Shown: one piece after another, positions 9,485 to 20,853 of the stretch
How positions within the stretch are numbered: position 1 is the stretch's first letter
Layout: each line of letters starts with the position of its first letter
Source: Thermococcus thermotolerans
GTDB lineage: Archaea; Methanobacteriota_B; Thermococci; Thermococcales; Thermococcaceae
Length of the DNA stretch: 64,000 nt
NCBI RefSeq assembly: GCF_024707485.1
Contig: NZ_CP102602.1
Span: 1,302,001-1,366,000 of the forward strand
Reading direction: 5' to 3'
Made by a program: the position numbers and the translations under genes
Notes under the pieces: generated by a model
The model's input: only the letters and a program-made list of their open reading frames with translations
Database searches by the model: none
What the model was told of the DNA's origin: nothing

Positions 9485-9927
9485 TCTCTCACCTCCAGGA
9501 GGTTGAAGAAGGCATTGGATTCTTCAGCGAGGTAAAAAGCCCTCAAATCGAGTGATTTGGCCAGCTCGGCCATTCTTTTGTCGTTGGTTATCAAAACAGC
9601 GTCAAGGTAACGGGCAGTCGCAATGAAGTATATGTCAGATGCCTTGTGGTGCGTCTGAAAGGCCACTTCCCTCAAATCCTCCATTATCAGTTCCTCCGGA
9701 ACCCATATGACGATTTCTGAGTAGTGGTCCAGCGCTCTCTCCACGGATTCCCTCTCAAAGTACCTCGACAGAACGGCTATAAACTCAACCTCGCCGAGTC
9801 GCGGGGCATAGAGCTCAATTCTGCCGAGCTGGGCGTTCTCAATGACCTCTTCGGAAATCTCTGTTCGTTCAGGATAGAAACTTGAAAACAGATGAAAAAT
9901 CACCGATGTGTCCACAACGACCCTCAT
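9481..9927 (-). CDS. PIN-domain toxin (VapC-like)
   Basis: This is a 148-residue PIN-domain protein. The acidic residues of the RNase site are visible: Asp6 in VVVDTSV, Glu near residue 47 in LGEVEF, and Asp in [11 protein letters not shown] followed by ITNDKRM. PIN toxins are Mg2+-dependent ribonucleases held in check by a partner antitoxin. The ATG overlaps the antitoxin stop (ATGA) and its own TGA overlaps the guaAA ATG, so three genes are coupled. GGAGGAAAC precedes the start. The RNA target is unknown. Confidence 0.8.
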   Translation of the reverse strand: MRVVVDTSVIFHLFSSFYPERTEISEEVIENAQLGRIELYAPRLGEVEFIAVLSRYFERESVERALDHYSEIVIWVPEELIMEDLREVAFQTHHKASDIYFIATARYLDAVLITNDKRMAELAKSLDLRAFYLAEESNAFFNLLEVRE

Positions 9928-10133
9928 GTTTCCTCCTCCCTTAGGCGAAGGAGGTAGTCAGTGGGATCCTCCTTGAACTTCGCAGGTGTTACTTTCTTCC
10001 TCATCTCCCTCGTCAGCTCAAGGAAGTCATCGCTGTAAACCCTAACCCTAAGCCTCTGCCCTTCCTTGAGCTTAAGGGGCTTCAGCGGCTTCAGCACGCC
10101 GTTCTCATAGATGACCTCAATGATCTCCCCCAT
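9924..10133 (-). CDS. DUF104 (AF2212-like) antitoxin
   Basis: This is a 69-residue protein starting [20 protein letters not shown], the DUF104 signature strand that forms a small beta-barrel and precedes PIN toxins in archaea. The second half is charged and likely binds the toxin. I chose the ATG at 10133 because GGTGGGA stands right before it; an upstream in-frame start at 10160 has no ribosome site. The gene lies 48 bp after guaAB and overlaps the toxin gene. It probably neutralises the PIN protein and may repress the transcript. Confidence 0.8.
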   Translation of the reverse strand: MGEIIEVIYENGVLKPLKPLKLKEGQRLRVRVYSDDFLELTREMRKKVTPAKFKEDPTDYLLRLREEET

Positions 10134-10181
10134 TCTCCCACCGTATCCTTTTACGCTCAAGATGTAAATAAGGGTATCGAG

Positions 10182-11105
10182 TCACTCAAACTCAATCGTT
10201 GCCGGGGGCTTGTTGGTGATGTCGTAAAGCACCCTTCCAACCTCGGGAATCTCGCTGGTTATCCTGAAGGCTATCCTCTGCAGGACCTCGAAGGGAACGT
10301 TCATGGCATTTGCTGTCATGCCGTCGAGGCTCTCAACCACACGAACCGCTATCGTTTCCTTGTAGGCCCTTATGTCGCCCTGAACACCGACGGTCTTCAC
10401 CCCCAGCAGAACAGCGAATGCCTGCCAGGGCTTTAGACCGGCCTTCTCGATCTCCTCCTCCACTATGGCGTTTGCCTCCCTTACAATGGCGACCTTCTCC
10501 GGGGTAACCTCACCGAGAACCCTAACCGCCAACCCCGGCCCCGGGAAGGGCATGCGGTTGTATATCTTCTCCGGGAGGCCGAGTTCTTTGCCCAGCTCCC
10601 TGACCTCGTCCTTGTAGAGGTCGCGGAGCGGCTCTATCAGCTTGAGGTTGAGCCTCTCCGGGAGTCCACCAACGTTGTGGTGGCTCTTGATTTTCCCCTT
10701 GCTCTCGATCCAGTCCGGGGCTATCGTTCCCTGGATTAGGAACCCGGCGTCGATCTCCCTCGCGACCTCTTCAAAGGCCTCGATGAAGACCCTGCCGATT
10801 ATCTTTCTCTTTTCCTCGGGGTCGGTGACGCCCTTGAGCTCGCTGAAGAACCTTTCGCCGGCATCGACGTAGTGCAGGTTGAGACCAAACTCGTCCCTGA
10901 AGGTCCTGACGACGAATTCAGGTTCGCCCTTCCTCATGAAGCCGGTGTTGACGAAGACCGCGTGGAGCTTATCGCCTATGGCCTTGTGAGCAAGCACCGC
11001 AGCGACCGAGCTGTCAACGCCGCCGGAGAGCGCTATTATGGCCCTACCATCGCCGACCGTCTTCCTTATCTCCTCAACCTTCTCCTCGATGAACCTCCCC
11101 CACAT
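10182..11105 (-). CDS. guaAB: GMP synthase, ATP-pyrophosphatase subunit B
   Basis: This is a 307-residue N-type ATP pyrophosphatase that adenylates XMP and aminates it with ammonia from GuaAA. The PP-loop SGGVDSS lies near residues 28-34, and the C-terminal dimer domain includes FPGPGLAVR and the GMP-synthase ending [13 protein letters not shown] chose ATG 11105 (MWGRFIEEK) because GGTGGT lies 4 bp upstream; a GTG 9 bp earlier overlaps that site. It has its own TATA box and leads the guaAB-antitoxin-toxin-guaAA order. Confidence 0.95.
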   Translation of the reverse strand: MWGRFIEEKVEEIRKTVGDGRAIIALSGGVDSSVAAVLAHKAIGDKLHAVFVNTGFMRKGEPEFVVRTFRDEFGLNLHYVDAGERFFSELKGVTDPEEKRKIIGRVFIEAFEEVAREIDAGFLIQGTIAPDWIESKGKIKSHHNVGGLPERLNLKLIEPLRDLYKDEVRELGKELGLPEKIYNRMPFPGPGLAVRVLGEVTPEKVAIVREANAIVEEEIEKAGLKPWQAFAVLLGVKTVGVQGDIRAYKETIAVRVVESLDGMTANAMNVPFEVLQRIAFRITSEIPEVGRVLYDITNKPPATIEFE

Positions 11106-11138
11106 GAGCACCACCTTTTCCCAACCATTCGGACGTCA

Positions 11139-11147
11139 ATTTATAAA
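11139..11147 (-). promoter_or_regulatory. TATA box of guaAB
   Basis: TTTATAAAT on the minus strand is centred about 38 bp before the guaAB ATG, between guaAB and purP. It indicates that the gua genes have their own promoter rather than depending on read-through from purP. Confidence 0.6.
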
Positions 11148-11173
11148 CCTATCCGAGCGGGAATTAAACAGGT

Positions 11174-14307
<3,134 letters not shown>

Positions 14308-14311
14308 GGAA

Positions 14312-14983
14312 TCACCTCCTCACCCACTCCACCATGCTTCTAAAGAGCCTCAGACCGTCTTCACTGCCCAAAAAGCGGTCGCTCGCGCGCTCCGGATGGG
14401 GCATGGTTCCAAGGACGTTGCCTCTCTCGTTGGCTATCGCCGCTATGTTCAGAATCGAGCCGTTGGGGTTAGCTTCCTCGCTCATGTTTCCTCTCTCGTC
14501 GCTGTACTGGAAGACGATTCTAACCTTCGATGGGTCGTCCACGTAGTAGTTCCCCTCTGCATGGGCTATAGGCATCCTTATGACCTCTCCCGGCTCGTAG
14601 AGGGAAGTGAACGGCGTTTCAACGTCGTTAACGTGAAGGTGCACCCACCTGCAGAGGAATCTTGGCTTCTTGTTCGGCCTCAGTGCCCCCGGAAGGAGCC
14701 CCGCCTCCGTCAGAACCTGAAAGCCGTTGCATATCCCGAGGACGGGTCTCCCCTCGCGGGCGAACTCCTTCACTTCTTCCATTATCTCCTGCCTTGCCGC
14801 TATCGCCCCGGCGCGGAGGTAATCGGCGTAGCTGAAGCCACCGGGCAAAACCACGCCGTCGAAGTCCTTGAGGCTCGTTTTGTACCAGACGCGCTCGACC
14901 TCGGCGCCGGCCTTTCTTATCGCCCTCTCCGTCTCGAAGTCGCAATTCGTTCCGGGGAATACGACCACGGCGAAGCGAACCAT
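14312..14983 (-). CDS. purQ: FGAM synthase, glutaminase subunit
   Basis: This is a 223-residue class I glutamine amidotransferase feeding ammonia to Pur[10 protein letters not shown] at the N-terminus, GICNGFQVL with the nucleophile Cys, and the late [10 protein letters not shown] with catalytic His and Glu are all present. The start follows purS closely, and the tail GGAGGTGA provides the ribosome site for purL, so translation is coupled. Confidence 0.95.
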   Translation of the reverse strand: MVRFAVVVFPGTNCDFETERAIRKAGAEVERVWYKTSLKDFDGVVLPGGFSYADYLRAGAIAARQEIMEEVKEFAREGRPVLGICNGFQVLTEAGLLPGALRPNKKPRFLCRWVHLHVNDVETPFTSLYEPGEVIRMPIAHAEGNYYVDDPSKVRIVFQYSDERGNMSEEANPNGSILNIAAIANERGNVLGTMPHPERASDRFLGSEDGLRLFRSMVEWVRR

Positions 14984-14984
14984 C

Positions 14985-15227
14985 TCAGCTCACCGGCTCG
15001 ATGCTGTACTCGTAGTCGTGGATGAGCGGGTTGGCAAGGAGCCTTTTGCACATCTCCTCCACTTCCCGCTCTGGCTTTTCGCTCTCCAGCTCGAACTCGA
15101 AGTACTTGGGAACGTGCAAGCTCTCCACCGCGTAGCCGAGGTTCCTGAGGGCGTTTCCTATGACCCTTCCTTCGGGGTCGTTGAGTCCCTCTTTTAAGCG
15201 AACGATGATGGTAACCTTCCACCTCAT
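14985..15227 (-). CDS. purS: FGAM synthase subunit PurS
   Basis: This is an 80-residue protein with the PurS core: [18 protein letters not shown], then [16 protein letters not shown] and a C-terminal strand. PurS dimers bridge PurL and PurQ and channel ammonia. The start was set at ATG 15227 (MRWKV) since AAGGTGAT lies just upstream; an earlier GTG overlaps it. It is first in the purSQLP operon, behind a TATA box near 15267 and the dyad at 15278-15299. Confidence 0.92.
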   Translation of the reverse strand: MRWKVTIIVRLKEGLNDPEGRVIGNALRNLGYAVESLHVPKYFEFELESEKPEREVEEMCKRLLANPLIHDYEYSIEPVS

Positions 15228-15277
15228 GGGCATCACCTTATCAAAAATATGTAAAAATTTGGAGTTTTTAAGGTTTA

Positions 15278-15299
15278 TTTTAACATAAATTTGTCAAGA
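15278..15299. promoter_or_regulatory. Purine dyad upstream of purS
   Basis: TTTTAACAT-N4-TTGTCAAGA, one copy of the dyad TTTTnnCAT-N4-ATGnnAAAA found before the other pur operons. It lies just upstream of the purS TATA (CTTAAAAAC on the minus strand, about 15264-15272), a position typical of an activator. A partial second right half (ATGTAAAAA) lies nearer the gene at 15249-15257. Confidence 0.5.
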
Positions 15300-15401
15300 A
15301 TACGTCAGCTCCAGCGCGAGCCTTACGGAATCCTCCGAGACGACTCTCATTACCCCCTTGTCCCCCATGAGGAGAACGACATCTGTATGAAGCGTCTTCA
15401 T
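15294..15401 (-). other. Possible 35-residue gene remnant
   Basis: An in-frame stretch MKTLHTDVVLLMGDKGVMRV continues to LALELTYS and a TGA at 15294. It reads like the C-terminus of a real protein but has no good ribosome site, and its end runs into the purS dyad. It lies at the edge of the low-GC island, so it may be what remains of an older gene. I cannot assign a family. Confidence 0.2.
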
Positions 15402-15497
15402 GAAGACCCAACTTCCTCTCGGTCTCATAGAAGATAAAGAAGAGAAAGCTTGATACATCTGAACAAAAAAGCAAAGATGAGAAGGAGTACTTATTTT

Positions 15498-16658
15498 TTA
15501 GGAATGTTTGATCGCCATCATTAAGAATAAGCTCGCAAAGAGCGCAAGGATTCCAGATACAACATAAGCGCCTCCAAGGCCAAAGATATCAGCAATGAGC
15601 CCAACTGCAATGTTGGCAAGCATTGAGAACATACCTCCTATCGTGCTAAGTGCGGATGTAACGGTAGAGCGGATTGGAGAGGGTATAAGCTCATTTCTGA
15701 ACGTTATCATGGCGGGTGCTCTAATGGCTATTATTATCTCAAAGAGAGTTATGAGTGCGAGGAGGGATAAGAGGCCCTTAACAATGCCCATTGCGATTAT
15801 CAGAAGACCCATCAACGGCGTTGTGATTGCTAAAATTTTCCTGTGGTCCATGAACCTAGAGAGCCTGAGAGATACGAATCCCCCGAAAGACGTTGAAAGT
15901 ATCAGCAGGGGATAAACGTAACCTATACTGCTTTCCCTGAGTCCGGCTTCCTTTGCAAGAACCATCCAGAACATGAAGAACGAGCGACCTGCGAACGACA
16001 GGAAGAAACTCGCAACGAGAAGATAGTGGAGGGTCCTTTCCCGGGCTATATGTTTCAATCCATCCTTAAGGATTTCTCCGTAAGGTTTTGCCTTTCCGTG
16101 GCCATAGTTTTCCTCAAGGAAGAGGAGTGCCAACAGGGAAGCGCTTATCCCACAGATGCCGGCCAAGAGTATGGGAAGGTTAAGGGCATAGCGTGAGATG
16201 GTTCCAGCAACAAAGCCAGCTACTGTCCCTAAAATACCGTTTATAATCCTCATGCGGCTGAAGACCATGTGAGCCCTCTTTTTATCGCCTTTAATGGCAT
16301 CATAGAGCCAGGGAGTGAGCGTTCCGCTCATAAAGGCACTTCCAATACCAGCCAGAGCAAATGCCAGGGCTATTATAAAAAAGCTGCTCGAACAGGCGAT
16401 TATGATAAGAGAGACTCCAAATAGCAAGATACCAACCGCGTAGTTAAGCCTTCGCCCGTACCTGTCAGCCAGACCTCCCGTCGGGAAGTCCGTTATGAAT
16501 GTAAGGAGAGATGAAACCGACTGAAAAAAGCCGATTTGAGCAAATGAGATTCCCAAACTCCTAAGCCAGATTGTGAGGTACGGGCCCATTAAGTGAGTCA
16601 TCCACGCCCCTAAGGAGGATACGAGTATGTATCCCTTTTCTGGTGAAATCTTTTTCAC
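15498..16658 (-). CDS. MFS transporter of the radical SAM island
   Basis: This is a 386-residue polytopic protein with about twelve hydrophobic segments and the MFS motif-A type loop GGLADRYGRR (about residues 57-66 of this start). I chose GTG 16658 (MKKISPEKGYI): GGGGGGAG lies 5 bp before it, and the long upstream ORF start at 16727 would fall inside the preceding peptide gene. It is the last gene of the order peptide B, radical SAM enzyme, peptide A, MFS. The place suggests export of a modified peptide. A drug or metabolite exporter unrelated to the peptides is the alternative. Confidence 0.75.
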   Translation of the reverse strand: MKKISPEKGYILVSSLGAWMTHLMGPYLTIWLRSLGISFAQIGFFQSVSSLLTFITDFPTGGLADRYGRRLNYAVGILLFGVSLIIIACSSSFFIIALAFALAGIGSAFMSGTLTPWLYDAIKGDKKRAHMVFSRMRIINGILGTVAGFVAGTISRYALNLPILLAGICGISASLLALLFLEENYGHGKAKPYGEILKDGLKHIARERTLHYLLVASFFLSFAGRSFFMFWMVLAKEAGLRESSIGYVYPLLILSTSFGGFVSLRLSRFMDHRKILAITTPLMGLLIIAMGIVKGLLSLLALITLFEIIIAIRAPAMITFRNELIPSPIRSTVTSALSTIGGMFSMLANIAVGLIADIFGLGGAYVVSGILALFASLFLMMAIKHS

Positions 16659-16717
16659 TGGTTCTCCCCCCATTTCTTGATATCCTGCCCAGAGACAAAG
16701 AGGAAAAAGATAAAGAT

Positions 16718-16843
16718 TTATATCCATTCGTCGATGTCCTCGTCACACCCACCTCCGTTGCATTTTGTATTCACTTCAACTTCTAGTCCATCAATATCTA
16801 AAACCAGCCCTTTGATTGTTTTCTTCTTTATCTGCCCTAGCAA
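16718..16843 (-). CDS. Candidate RiPP precursor peptide A (41 aa)
   Basis: A TTG-started frame of 41 residues has a strong ribosome site, GAGGTGAT, 4 bp before the TTG; a stop codon directly before the TTG rules out a longer form. It begins MLGQIKKKTIKG, continues LVLDIDGLEVEVNTK, and ends with a Cys/Gly/Asp-rich tail holding Cys28 and Cys33. It aligns with peptide B on the other side of the radical SAM gene (L-x-L-x-I-D, then V-E-V/I-N-T-K-x-N-G, then Cys). Short length, two homologous copies, a leader-like first half and a radical SAM/SPASM neighbour 30 bp away are the hallmarks of a RiPP precursor. No expression evidence is available. Confidence 0.6.
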   Translation of the reverse strand: MLGQIKKKTIKGLVLDIDGLEVEVNTKCNGGGCDEDIDEWI

Positions 16844-16873
16844 CTAAATCACCTCGTAGTAAAGGGATCTATA

Positions 16874-17905
16874 TCATTCCATACGGCCCCACACTAACCT
16901 ACTAATGTGTACGTCGTGGAATACTTTTTCTTTCCCAAGCAACATACAGTACAACAAATCTGGATTCTTGAAGTTTTTGTACAATGAATATATTCTGCCA
17001 GCACATGGCTCACACACTTCTTTGAATTTACACACGTTACACTTGGCGGTTCCATACTTCTGGTAATGGAGAAGTTCTGAATCCCCGTTCATCCAGGATA
17101 CGTATATATCCCTCAAACTTTCGACATAAATATTTCCTAATGAGTGGTGGTGTGTCGACCTAAAATAGTGACACGGATAAACTGTGCCATCAAAATTTAT
17201 GGCAAGCTGATGAATTAGTGCAGTACAAGTATAATTTGAGTCAGGGTTTGTAGAATCGATATTAAACTGATCTTTGAGTTTGTGTATTTTTAGCATGCTC
17301 CTAATCTCGTCTAATTTTTCATCTGGAAAACAAACATTATTCTTTTTTGCTTCACCAACTAGGGAAGGGATAGTTAACAGAAGCTTTGAAACGCCTATTG
17401 ACTTCAAAAATGAAGCATATTCTTGAATATTGTCAATTATGTCTTTTGTTAGTTGAGTATTAACAGTAACCCTAATACCAGCATCTACAAGGAGTTTTAT
17501 CCCAGATATTGTTCTTTCAAAGGTTCCTTTACCTCTAATTTTTTCGTGCATCTCTTTTAGTCCTTCAAGACTAACTTGAACTCCATTTATGTTGCACTCT
17601 TTCAAAACACTTACTATGTCTTCGTTCAATGTCGTTGCATTGGTAAATATTGTTATCTTAAACTCTAATTTGTTAGCAAGATTAAGAATTTCTGGAAATT
17701 TTGGATGGAGGGTAGGCTCTCCTCCAGTCAACGTTACATGATGTGCGCCAAGATCCCTAGCATCTGTGAGGACTTCTTCAATTTTCCCAAAAGGCAATGT
17801 AATCTTTGCGTTTTTCAAGTCTTCCAGATAGCAATGTTTACATTTTAAATTACATGACGATGTTATTGAGATGTCAACACTCCGTAGACCTAACCTCGCC
17901 TCCAT
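16874..17905 (-). CDS. Radical SAM/SPASM peptide-maturase-like enzyme
   Basis: This is a 343-residue protein. The SAM-binding [4Fe-4S] motif CNLKCKHC gives Cys18, Cys22 and Cys25, and GGEPT at 61-65 binds SAM. The C-terminal SPASM region has Cys227, 245, 289, 292, 298, 301 and 320 (GTVYPC, then CNVCKFKEVCEPC), enough for two auxiliary clusters. SPASM enzymes mostly modify peptides or proteins (PqqE, AlbA, anSME). I chose ATG 17905 because GGGGGGAG lies 4 bp upstream. Homologous small peptides flank it on both sides and an MFS gene follows. The DNA is clearly more AT-rich than the pur genes around it. No RRE domain is seen in the enzyme. Confidence 0.88.
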   Translation of the reverse strand: MEARLGLRSVDISITSSCNLKCKHCYLEDLKNAKITLPFGKIEEVLTDARDLGAHHVTLTGGEPTLHPKFPEILNLANKLEFKITIFTNATTLNEDIVSVLKECNINGVQVSLEGLKEMHEKIRGKGTFERTISGIKLLVDAGIRVTVNTQLTKDIIDNIQEYASFLKSIGVSKLLLTIPSLVGEAKKNNVCFPDEKLDEIRSMLKIHKLKDQFNIDSTNPDSNYTCTALIHQLAINFDGTVYPCHYFRSTHHHSLGNIYVESLRDIYVSWMNGDSELLHYQKYGTAKCNVCKFKEVCEPCAGRIYSLYKNFKNPDLLYCMLLGKEKVFHDVHISRLVWGRME

Positions 17906-17953
17906 CAAACTCCCCCCACGTTTATTCCAAATAGATTAAAAATATAATAAAAA

Positions 17954-18070
17954 TCAAAACATCAGATCTTTGCAGTATCCCTCATCTCCATTAACTTTTG
18001 TGTTTATTTCAACGTCGAACTCCTCATCAATCTCTAAAGCTAAAATCTTAGTTTTTTGTTTGTTCTCCAC
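17954..18070 (-). CDS. Candidate RiPP precursor peptide B (38 aa)
   Basis: The frame starts at GTG 18070 (MENKQKTKIL), with GGGGGTGG 5 bp upstream; in-frame GTGs at 18079 and 18085 are possible longer starts. It continues ALEIDEEFDVEINTKVNG and ends with one cysteine (Cys33) in GYCKDLMF. The core I-D-(x)-V-E-I-N-T-K-x-N-G matches peptide A, so the two are paralogues with different tails. The stop lies 48 bp before the radical SAM gene, making this the first gene of the cassette. I read it as a second substrate of the same enzyme. Confidence 0.58.
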   Translation of the reverse strand: MENKQKTKILALEIDEEFDVEINTKVNGDEGYCKDLMF

Positions 18071-18278
18071 TTTCTCCACCCCCACTTTCTTTGCCTCATC
18101 GTTATCTCGGCATGTTATCCTAAGTACGTAGTATTATTTAAGTATTTTGTAAACTTAAGGTTTGTGATTTAAAGTTATTAAATTTCTAAAAAAAAAAGTA
18201 ATCCATAAAAAGCTCCTTTTCACAAATTCGGAATTTTTAAACAAATAAAATTTTAAGAAGTAATCAAGAGATTGTAAA
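18071..18278. promoter_or_regulatory. AT-rich promoter/terminator segment between purP2 and the peptide cassette
   Basis: No gene is supported here. On the minus strand the run of eleven T residues at about 18189-18199, just past purP2, fits an archaeal oligo-T terminator. Farther on, CTTAAATAAT at about 18133-18142 could be the TATA box of the cassette. No copy of the purine dyad is present, so the cassette is probably outside that regulon. Confidence 0.4.
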
Positions 18279-19421
18279 TCATGTAACAACCTTCTCAAGC
18301 TCATCTAACTCAATCGCGCGCTTTATCTCAAGGGCAACCCTCCTTCCCGTGCTCATCGGCTTCCTCCAGAGGGAATTCCCATAGGGGTGACCCATCGCCA
18401 TGTGGATGTTGGTTCCGCCGCCGGTTCTCGGGGCGACGTCGTAGATGTAGAAGTTGAGGTCCTTGTCCACCGCAGTTTGCAGGGTGAAGGGGCCGATGAT
18501 TCCCGGGGAGTAGTACTCCCGGGTGGCCTCCACATAGCGCTCGGCCATGTCGAAGACCTTCTCAAGGAGGGACTCGCGGAGCGTTGAGGATGCGTGGCCG
18601 CAGACGGTGTATTCCGGCTCGAACTGCCACTCGGGCAGGGCTAACTGCTGTGCCGCTGGAAGGCGAACGTGGCCGTCCAGGCTGGTCTCAAAGCGCCAGT
18701 CAATGCCCAAAAGCTCTATCTCCTCATCAATCGGCGAGTAGAAGAAGTCGAAGTTGAACACCGGGCCAATGATGTAGCGCTCAATTCTCGCTTTGGCGAG
18801 GTCTTCCTCGGTGATTACGCCGAGCTTGATGAGCTTCTCTGCCTTCTCGCGGAATTCTTTGTAGCTTGCCGCCGTGAAGAAGCCGCGCTCAAGCCTCTTC
18901 TTGGCATGGGGAAGCTTGACGATGACGAGGCCGACCTCGTCAATCTCTTCTGGTTTAACAGGTTCAGGATAAGGGAGCCCGGCCCTCTCAAGGAGCCAGT
19001 AGTAGCTCCTCCCCTCGCTTCTCTCCTCGCTTCTGAGGAGATTTCTGCTGCCGAAGAGTGGAACTTTGAAGTCGTTCTCAACCCTGTCGATGCCGGTGTA
19101 GACCACGAAGGAGCGGTTTGGCACGAAGATGACGTTCCTTTTGACCAGCTCCTCCTGAACGTCAATTATCTGAGCGAACTTCTCAAGAACCATGACCTCG
19201 TCGATGAAGCCCTTTGTCAGGCCACCCCTCGTCTTCCTAAGCTTGAAGTACTCGGCGTAGGTCCTGTGCCTGCCCCTCTGGGCGACGACGAGAACCGGAA
19301 GGCCTTCCTCCCTTACCCCGTCGGCTATGTCTAAGGCCGAATGGCTCCCGATGACTCCAACGGTTATCTTCTCCGGGTCGTAGCTTTCAAGAACGCCCAA
19401 AATCTCCTCACGGCTTATCAT
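18279..19421 (-). CDS. PurP paralogue (PurP2-type ATP-grasp protein)
   Basis: This is a 380-residue ATP-grasp protein clearly related to PurP at 11174: IGSHSALDIADG at the start, GIDWRFETSLDGHVRLPAAQ, and PYGNSLWRKPMSTGRRVALEIKRA at the end. It is about 50 residues longer, and its ATP-grasp strand reads LVIVKLPHAKKRLERGFF rather than [12 protein letters not shown], so the glycine loop is altered. I chose ATG 19421 because GAGGTGG lies 5 bp upstream. It follows purD by 10 bp. It may have another ATP-dependent step in purine synthesis; the activity is not known from sequence. Confidence 0.8.
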   Translation of the reverse strand: MISREEILGVLESYDPEKITVGVIGSHSALDIADGVREEGLPVLVVAQRGRHRTYAEYFKLRKTRGGLTKGFIDEVMVLEKFAQIIDVQEELVKRNVIFVPNRSFVVYTGIDRVENDFKVPLFGSRNLLRSEERSEGRSYYWLLERAGLPYPEPVKPEEIDEVGLVIVKLPHAKKRLERGFFTAASYKEFREKAEKLIKLGVITEEDLAKARIERYIIGPVFNFDFFYSPIDEEIELLGIDWRFETSLDGHVRLPAAQQLALPEWQFEPEYTVCGHASSTLRESLLEKVFDMAERYVEATREYYSPGIIGPFTLQTAVDKDLNFYIYDVAPRTGGGTNIHMAMGHPYGNSLWRKPMSTGRRVALEIKRAIELDELEKVVT

Positions 19422-19431
19422 TCCAACCACC

Positions 19432-20748
19432 TCAGCATGAATTCGGCTCGAACTCCCTTCCAAACTCCCTCATGGTGCGTACCCTCTTCTCAACGCTCTC
19501 TCTCGTGCCGACGTCTCTGCGATAAAACAGCTCACCCCTAACGTGGGGGACGGCTTTCTCGGCTATCCTCTCCGCCTCTTCGAGAGTGTCGGCGATTCCA
19601 ACGACCGCTATGGCACGGGAACCGAGGAGCGTGAAGCTCTCATCGATCGAGGCGTAGTAGAGCCTTGCCCCGGCATCTTCCACCGCTTTTTCATCGACCT
19701 CGACCTTTACACCCCTAACCGGGCTAAGGGGGTAGCCCCTTGGAGCGAGGTACTTGACGACTGTGGCTTTGTTCTCAAACTCCGCCTTTCCGAGGTTGCC
19801 GTCAACGATCCCCTCGGCAATATCAAGCAGGCTCGTCTTAAGGAGCGGGAGGACGTTCATTGCCTCCGGGTCGCCAAAGCGGGCATTGTACTCGATTATA
19901 ACCGGGCCATCTTTGGAGAGCATGAACTGGCCGTATAGGATTCCCCTGTACGGTGTTCCGTTCTTCCGCATGGCTTCAACGGTCGCCTTCAGGGTTTCAA
20001 GGGCCTTTTCGTAGTCTTCCCTCGGAACGAAGGGGAGTAGGTGGCTGGAACATGAGTAGCTCCCCATGCCGCCGGTGATGGGACCTTTATCGTCCTCGTA
20101 GGCGTGGGGATAGTCCTGGGCAAGGGGCATGGGGATTACCCTCTTCCCGTCCGTGAAGACCTGGAAGGTGAACTCAACGCCCTCGGTTCTTTCCTCAATT
20201 AGGACTTTTCCATCTTTTCTAATCAGCTCCTCGGCGTAGGCCTTGGCTTCCCCGTTGTCCCTCAGCTGATGGCCGACCACCTTAACGCCCTTCCCGCCGG
20301 TGAGCCCGAGGGGTTTCACGACGACCGGCCTTCCGAAGTCGTCCATCCAGGAGCGCATCCCAGAAATATCATCAAAGACGCGGAAGAGCTTCCTGCCGGG
20401 AATTTCATACCTCTCCATGAGGGAGCGGGCGAAGGCCTTGTTGGTCTCAAGCTGAGCGGCTTCTTTAGTCGGTCCAACCGCAGGAATACCCTTCTCCTCG
20501 AAGGCATTTACGATTCCCTTCTCCAGGGGTGACTCAGGCCCTATGAACGCGATGTCAATTCCCCACTTCTCTGCAAACTCAAGAACTTTGGGAACATCAG
20601 TTTCCTTCGCGAGGCCATACTCCTTCGCCAGCCTGACCAGTCCAGGATTCCTGTGCTTCGAAACGACGTACAGCTCGGCGCCGCTCCTCACGAGCGCCTC
20701 ACCGATGGCGTTCTCCCTACCGCCGCCTCCAACGAGCAGAACCCTCAT
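19432..20748 (-). CDS. purD: Phosphoribosylamine-glycine ligase
   Basis: This is a 438-residue ATP-grasp enzyme that makes GAR from phosphoribosylamine, glycine and ATP. It opens with VLLVGGGGRENAIGEAL, contains FGRPVVVKPLGLTGGKGVKV (glycine-rich ATP loop), and has the late FGDPEAMNVLPLL block. The start is ATG 20748 because GGTGA lies 5 bp upstream. It shares a 105-bp divergent promoter region with purE; its TATA (GCTTAAAAAC) is at about 20780-20789. Confidence 0.93.
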   Translation of the reverse strand: MRVLLVGGGGRENAIGEALVRSGAELYVVSKHRNPGLVRLAKEYGLAKETDVPKVLEFAEKWGIDIAFIGPESPLEKGIVNAFEEKGIPAVGPTKEAAQLETNKAFARSLMERYEIPGRKLFRVFDDISGMRSWMDDFGRPVVVKPLGLTGGKGVKVVGHQLRDNGEAKAYAEELIRKDGKVLIEERTEGVEFTFQVFTDGKRVIPMPLAQDYPHAYEDDKGPITGGMGSYSCSSHLLPFVPREDYEKALETLKATVEAMRKNGTPYRGILYGQFMLSKDGPVIIEYNARFGDPEAMNVLPLLKTSLLDIAEGIVDGNLGKAEFENKATVVKYLAPRGYPLSPVRGVKVEVDEKAVEDAGARLYYASIDESFTLLGSRAIAVVGIADTLEEAERIAEKAVPHVRGELFYRRDVGTRESVEKRVRTMREFGREFEPNSC

Positions 20749-20793
20749 GAGCTTCACCATTTATTTGTCAAAAACTTGAGTTTTTAAGCTTTG

Positions 20794-20815
20794 TTTTTAC
20801 ATTAAAATGACAAAA
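20794..20815. promoter_or_regulatory. Purine dyad between purD and purE
   Basis: TTTTTACAT-TAAA-ATGACAAAA, a near-perfect inverted repeat (the right half reads TTTTGTCAT on the other strand). It sits directly upstream of the TATA boxes of both divergent genes: purE on the plus strand (AAATTTATAAAGG, about 20812-20824) and purD on the minus strand. Confidence 0.6.
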
Positions 20816-20853
20816 TTTATAAAGGTCAAGATGAACTCAATCCGGTGAAGCCC

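Noticed and set aside
18160-18220. Nine-codon leader-like frame MDYFFFLEI with a ribosome site, before the peptide cassette
   Set aside because: The codons are a T-run better explained as the terminator of the PurP paralogue operon; no attenuator structure is seen.
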